Assembly (NCBI RefSeq): GCF_042263505.1 | Contig: NZ_JBHKFI010000004.1 | Location: forward strand, 264,594 to 328,593 | Reading direction: 5' to 3' | Length of the DNA: 64,000 nucleotides | Origin: Bacillus_BE sp042263505 | GTDB taxonomy: Bacteria; Bacillota; Bacilli; Bacillales; Cytobacillaceae | In this document: in pieces, positions 60,835-64,000 of the stretch | Layout: each line of letters starts with the position of its first letter | How positions within the stretch are numbered: the first letter of the stretch is position 1 | The notes under the pieces: generated by a model | What the model saw: only the letters and a program-made list of their open reading frames with translations | What the model was told of the DNA's origin: nothing | Database searches by the model: none | Position numbers and translations under genes: made by a program

Positions 60835-61620
60835 ATGAAAAGTGATCGTTTTGATTATATAAAAGAAAACTATATGTCAAGTGATCGATTTGGGGTTATT
60901 CCTGAAACAGATATACAAACTGTAGCTTCACAATTAGGAGTAACTGAAACAACACTAAAGAAATACCTAAAGGAACTAAACTGTGTCGTTTACAAAAGGA
61001 AACCACCTAAAATTAAAGACCTAGAAACCTATATTCCCATTTTAGAAAGTTTAAAGTTAAAAATTGGTAGACGCATGCCAAAATATGTTCAAAATAAATC
61101 AGTACGGACTTTGATAGGACAAACGTTATGGGGGAAAGTAAGAACCATTGTTTTAGATCAAAATAATAAATGTTGTTCTGTTTGCGGCTATTCATCTGAT
61201 GATCTTACTCAACTTCACGTTCATGAGGAATGGGATTTTGACGAAGATAATACTATTATTAAACTAACAGGTTTATCCTTATTGTGTCATTTATGCCATT
61301 CAATGCAACATATAGACTATACCTATTTTAGATCAGCAGAAAAAGATAAGTGGGACGAAGTTAAGCAAAAGTTGGACATTCACTTTATGAAAGTAAATGA
61401 ATGTAGTCTCGAAATATTGATTGCTAGTAAAAGATTAGCTGCTAAAGAACAAATACAAGATAAAATGCCTAAAGCAAGATCAGTCGAAACATTACATGAG
61501 TTCTTTGAGAAACAAAAAAGGTTACAGAGTGCCAAGTGGTCATATTCAGTCTTTAATGAAATGCCACTAAGAGAAGAGGTTATTAAGGTACTTGAAAAGA
61601 AAGTATTAGTTGAAAAATAA
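60835..61620 (+). CDS. HNH-type zinc-finger protein with N-terminal HTH
   Basis: The protein is 261 aa. Residues ~22-48 look like a helix-turn-helix (ETDIQTVASQLGVTETTLKK, YLKELN). Residues ~113-160 hold a treble-clef/HNH-like motif: C114-x2-C117, LHVHEEWDFDEDN (His 128, His 130), C151-x2-C154 and His 159. In HNH nucleases the LxxHE-W-x-Y/F-D text and C-x2-C pair have this order, so nuclease activity is plausible. The C-terminal ~100 residues are helical. AAAGGAATG precedes the ATG. It lies 1.7 kb before a CRISPR array, but any link is only positional. Confidence 0.65.
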   Translation: MKSDRFDYIKENYMSSDRFGVIPETDIQTVASQLGVTETTLKKYLKELNCVVYKRKPPKIKDLETYIPILESLKLKIGRRMPKYVQNKSVRTLIGQTLWGKVRTIVLDQNNKCCSVCGYSSDDLTQLHVHEEWDFDEDNTIIKLTGLSLLCHLCHSMQHIDYTYFRSAEKDKWDEVKQKLDIHFMKVNECSLEILIASKRLAAKEQIQDKMPKARSVETLHEFFEKQKRLQSAKWSYSVFNEMPLREEVIKVLEKKVLVEK

Positions 61621-61828
61621 ATCAATATATAATAAGAGAATATTGAATGATTAAGTAAACTCCTTGGTGACTGAAATTGTTGAGGCAGTTAAGATTTGGT
61701 TTGATTGTCGGATTGGTTCGGAAATAACTAACAACTATTTACAAATAAAACAAAAAGAGGAGTATAATATGGGTATAAATAGAATTGTTTTTTCAGCTGC
61801 TTACATATGAAAGATTTGAGGTTTGTAT

Positions 61829-62062
61829 ATGAAAAATAATTTAGATATACCATCAAATTTTCTAAACAAGTTAATTTTTAAGGCTATTGAACCGAGAACT
61901 ATCAAAGAAGTATTGATGGCATTTGGCATTCCTACTACTATTATTTTTGGAAGTGAATTTACCCAAAATCCTAAGATTTTCTCTTTTAACTTTCTACTCC
62001 TTTTAGTGGGAATGGGACTAAATATTTGTGCTTTGAGTTTAAATAAAGGTGGCCGAAGCTAA
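61829..62062 (+). CDS. Small protein with hydrophobic C-terminal half
   Basis: The protein is 77 aa from ATG 61829 (GAGG 7 nt upstream). The N-terminal half is polar (MKNNLDIPSNFLNKLIFKAI) and the second half has one or two hydrophobic segments (IFSFNFLLLLVGMGLNICAL). Family unknown. Confidence 0.5.
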   Translation: MKNNLDIPSNFLNKLIFKAIEPRTIKEVLMAFGIPTTIIFGSEFTQNPKIFSFNFLLLLVGMGLNICALSLNKGGRS

Positions 62063-62507
62063 TCTCTAAAATAGAAGTTCAATCACTTTGTAATCAATTA
62101 AAAACTGCGATTCTTCAAGAAGAAGGTCGCATTTTTTATGCAAAAAAAAAACTAATAATTGGAAAATACATAAAATTGGATTTCTTTTAAAAGGTATCAA
62201 AAAGTCATCATAAAAATTTAACATAGCCAATGATTTAATAGTTTAAGAATATATAGATAGTAGCATAATCAAAGTGCTTATCTGCCATCTAAGCCATGTT
62301 GATACAGTTAGTTAGGATGATTTTTTACTAATGCAGGTGAAAGGGATGTCTGGCCCCATTTTTCCATTTTTTGATATAATAAGGATAACATCAGAAATTG
62401 TCGTATTTGAAGGATAACGATAATCGGTTCTTTCATATATATTAATGCGTTTGTTTCGCATAAGTTAGGAATGTAAACTTGTTATAAAAAGGAAAGAGGA
62501 CTGTCGA
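62063..62507. other. Intergenic with one terminator of the dispersed type
   Basis: TGCGATTCTTCAAGAAGAAG, GTCGCATTTTTT at 62106-62132 forms a hairpin and T-run and resembles the terminator half of the cassette-repeat. No gene is seen further right. Confidence 0.5.
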
Positions 62508-62934
62508 ATGAAAAAACATTATTATATATGAGGGATAAGCTGAATGATATCAGTTGACGGAATCGCTCAATACTACTGCTAAAACTCAATAATAAATGGA
62601 GTTTTGAATTAACGGAACTAGATGATCTTTCTTGGGAGGTAGAAAGTATTCAATGTTAGAAAAAATCATCAAGCCGTATAAAAGCAAAATCGTTTTGTTG
62701 AAACTGTCCATTTACGATGAGAAATCATTGGTTTTTTCAAGAAAACTGACAGATCAATATAGAAATATGAAAGGGATTGAAGAAAAGACAGGGGTTCACG
62801 ATTTTTATCTTGGTTTTTCTTTTTTATCAGTATTTTTATCTAATGGAACGTTTTTTCTAGCTCCGTTATTTCATTACCCAGTCAGGTTGGGAAGCATTAA
62901 TCAATATGTGGGATTTAGATTGTTCAGCGTCTAG
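62508..62934 (+). pseudogene. N-terminal remnant of a DUF4011-type superfamily 1 helicase
   Basis: One frame reads LLYMRDKLNDIS-stop-RNRSILLLKLNNKWS then FELTELDDLSWEVESIQ. The next frame gives MLEKIIKPYKSKIVLLKLSI, LVFSRKLTDQYRNMKGIEEK, GVHDFYLGFSFLSVFLSNGT. This is the start of the large DUF4011/AAA helicases found in defence-type loci. A nonsense TGA, a frameshift and loss of the remaining ~1000+ residues make it a remnant. Confidence 0.75.
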
Positions 62935-63135
62935 AGGAAGAATGTCTTGCAGAGGTTTATATGTATTTGCACATGATAGTCAATATGGAAATGCTCCTTC
63001 TCATCTATTGTTTGATAAAATAAATATAAAAATTGAAGCATATAATTATTCTCCACGTTTTCAAAAAGATTATTAGGTAACAATTGATGAAGAAATGCCA
63101 GATGGAGTTGTACTATACTCACTTGTTTCTTTTTA
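62935..63135 (+). pseudogene. Decayed fragment before the CRISPR leader, family unknown
   Basis: A frame reads GLYVFAHDSQYGNAPSHLLF, DKINIKIEAYNYSPRFQKDY-stop-VTIDEEMPDGVVLYSLVSF-stop. It looks like coding sequence with one nonsense codon. It does not resemble Cas1, Cas2 or other cas products. Confidence 0.4.
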
Positions 63136-63144
63136 ATTTAATTG

Positions 63145-63350
63145 GGTGGTGCGAACCAGAAGTGAACATAAAATACCTGGAAGATACGCACCTACTAAGT
63201 AGATTAATAAAAACGCTAACATAACGGAATTTTACAAACGAGTGAGTATATAACATATGAAATTGGATAGTCAAGTTTCAAAAATTAAATACATGTTTCG
63301 CACTTTATGGTGCAAAAAGTATTGATATACAAGTCTTTAAAGACAACGCT
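63145..63350 (+). promoter_or_regulatory. CRISPR leader (type I-C-like)
   Basis: An AT-rich, non-coding 200 nt lies directly before repeat 1. It opens with GGTGCGAACC (63148 on) whose GGTGCG can pair with CGCACC at 63187-63192, as I recall for I-C leaders of bacilli. At 63298-63327 a degenerate repeat-like TCGCACTTTATGGTGC is present. Confidence 0.6.
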
Positions 63351-63842
63351 GTCGCACTCTTTATGAGTGCGTGGATTGAAATCCACTACTACTTGCAATC
63401 CAGCTGTTGCTTCTACGTCGCACTCTTTATGAGTGCGTGGATTGAAATTTGTAACTTGACCTTTAAATAATTTAGCAATTGGAGTCGCACTCTTTATGAG
63501 TGCGTGGATTGAAATAAATATTTACGAGAGTTGCCAAACCTCTTAGAGGTCGCACTCTTTATGAGTGCGTGGATTGAAATAAATAAAGCCTCTTGATGAG
63601 TTTCTTCGTCTTGGTCGCACTCTTTATGAGTGCGTGGATTGAAATTATTATCCTATCAAGCTCAAGCATTTGATACTTGTCGCACTCTTTATGAGTGCGT
63701 GGATTGAAATCCAAGAAGGAGAAAGTGATTGGGGAACAAATACTGTCGCACTCTTTATGAGTGCGTGGATTGAAATTGCTCTTAAAGAAGCACTCAATAA
63801 AGAAGTCAATGTCGCACTCTTTATGAGTGCGTGGATTGAAAT
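63351..63842 (+). CRISPR. Type I-C CRISPR array, 8 identical repeats, 7 complete spacers
   Basis: Eight identical 32-nt repeats begin GTCGCACTCTTTATGAG and end GATTGAAAT, the type I-C (Bacillus/Streptococcus Dvulg-like) pattern. They lie at 63351, 63417, 63484, 63549, 63614, 63679, 63745 and 63811. Spacers are 33-35 nt: 63383-63416, 63449-63483, 63516-63548, 63581-63613, 63646-63678, 63711-63744 and 63777-63810. An eighth spacer (63843 to about 63876) is followed by an IS element instead of a repeat. No cas gene is in the window. Confidence 0.97.
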
Positions 63843-63876
63843 ATGTTTGGCAATTCTGATAAAGCTTGGGGAATGA

Positions 63877-64000
63877 TGCTAGACTAAAAAGTAGACACAG
63901 ATTGTTATAATAAATATATCAACTATAACGAGGTGTGTCTGTATGGCAAAAGGTAATGGCAAACGATACGAAGAAGCATTTAAAATTGAAACGGTAAAGT
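63877..64000 (+). mobile_element. IS3-family insertion sequence, left end (continues beyond window)
   Basis: TGCTAGACTAAAAAGTAGAC (then ACAG) looks like the left terminal repeat of IS3/IS150-type elements, followed after 66 nt by the first codons of an OrfA. It begins at the exact point where the ninth CRISPR repeat would start. Confidence 0.7.
63943..64000 (+). CDS. IS3-family transposase OrfA, N-terminus (truncated by window end)
   Basis: GAGGTG precedes ATG 63943 by 7 nt; 19 codons are visible (MAKGNGKRYEEAFKIETVK), the usual beginning of the HTH_Tnp_1 domain of OrfA. The remainder and OrfB lie outside. Confidence 0.75.
   Translation, partial: MAKGNGKRYEEAFKIETVK

Noticed and set aside
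62063..63145. cas genes upstream of the CRISPR leader
   Set aside because: All frames in this interval were read; only a DUF4011 helicase remnant, an unknown fragment and a small protein are visible, and none matches Cas1, Cas2, Cas3, Cas5, Cas7 or Cas8c.
63670..63876. Open frame running through the CRISPR repeats
   Set aside because: The frame is produced by the repeats themselves (ALFMSAWIEI repeated) and is not a gene.
1..64000. tRNA and rRNA genes
   Set aside because: No cloverleaf with a GTTCGANTC-type arm and no rRNA-like segment was noticed on either strand; a tRNAscan run would be needed to exclude degenerate copies.

Overview
The window is low-GC Firmicutes DNA, most likely from a spore-forming member of the Bacillaceae. 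The supports are strong GGAGG-type ribosome binding sites, frequent TTG and GTG starts, a LysM plus GH18 spore-cortex hydrolase, a decayed YjcZ-type spore peptide, an AdhR/AdhA pair, PntAB, and a type I-C CRISPR array. The genus cannot be fixed from the sequence alone. No rRNA or tRNA gene was seen.

Layout. (1) 1-13.8 kb is orderly metabolic DNA: the end of a diaminopentanoate-dehydrogenase-like gene, an SDR, the proton-translocating transhydrogenase pntAB, a reverse-strand sulfonate uptake and desulfurization operon (ssuB-ssuC-LLM monooxygenase-ssuA), and a hydantoinase/oxoprolinase pair. The last two operons have 5' leaders that look like transcription attenuators. (2) 13.9-45.7 kb is a mosaic of mostly single small genes: an Xre/membrane-protein pair, YdcF-like, an IS110 element, GNAT, methyltransferase, a foreign-looking SDR/TetR pair, CMD protein, azoreductase/Rrf2, secreted nuclease, DUF2185, cysteine hydrolase, epoxide hydrolase, PadR/DUF2812, lipoprotein, SleL and AdhR/AdhA. 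Copies of a dispersed intergenic repeat family separate them. Many copies contain a terminator hairpin and carry a TAACGGGCAG-type core. (3) 45.9-59.8 kb carries two copies of a DnaD-like replication gene, 11 kb apart. The left copy is broken and the right one is intact and followed by a DnaB-type helicase. Between them lie an Old Yellow Enzyme-type reductase and a LacI-controlled sugar operon (MFS transporter, DUF4432 epimerase-like protein, ribokinase). (4) 59.8-64 kb is decayed defence-like DNA: a TetR fragment, an HNH protein, the remains of a DUF4011 helicase, then a leader and a type I-C CRISPR array with 8 repeats. An IS3-family element breaks the array exactly where the ninth repeat should begin.

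Pseudogenes are frequent from 14 to 63 kb: two TetR fragments, LysE, the 5'-truncated Y-family polymerase, an epimerase tail, a tyrosine recombinase, NUDIX, YjcZ, an IS110-type transposase, DnaD copy 1, an alpha/beta hydrolase, a DUF5694-like tail and the DUF4011 helicase. At least two of these genes (uvrX and the hydrolase) end exactly or nearly at a copy of a dispersed repeat. This suggests that the repeats are recombination or insertion points and that the region behaves like a cassette array under turnover.

All product names come from recognising motifs and families in the translations. No database search was run.
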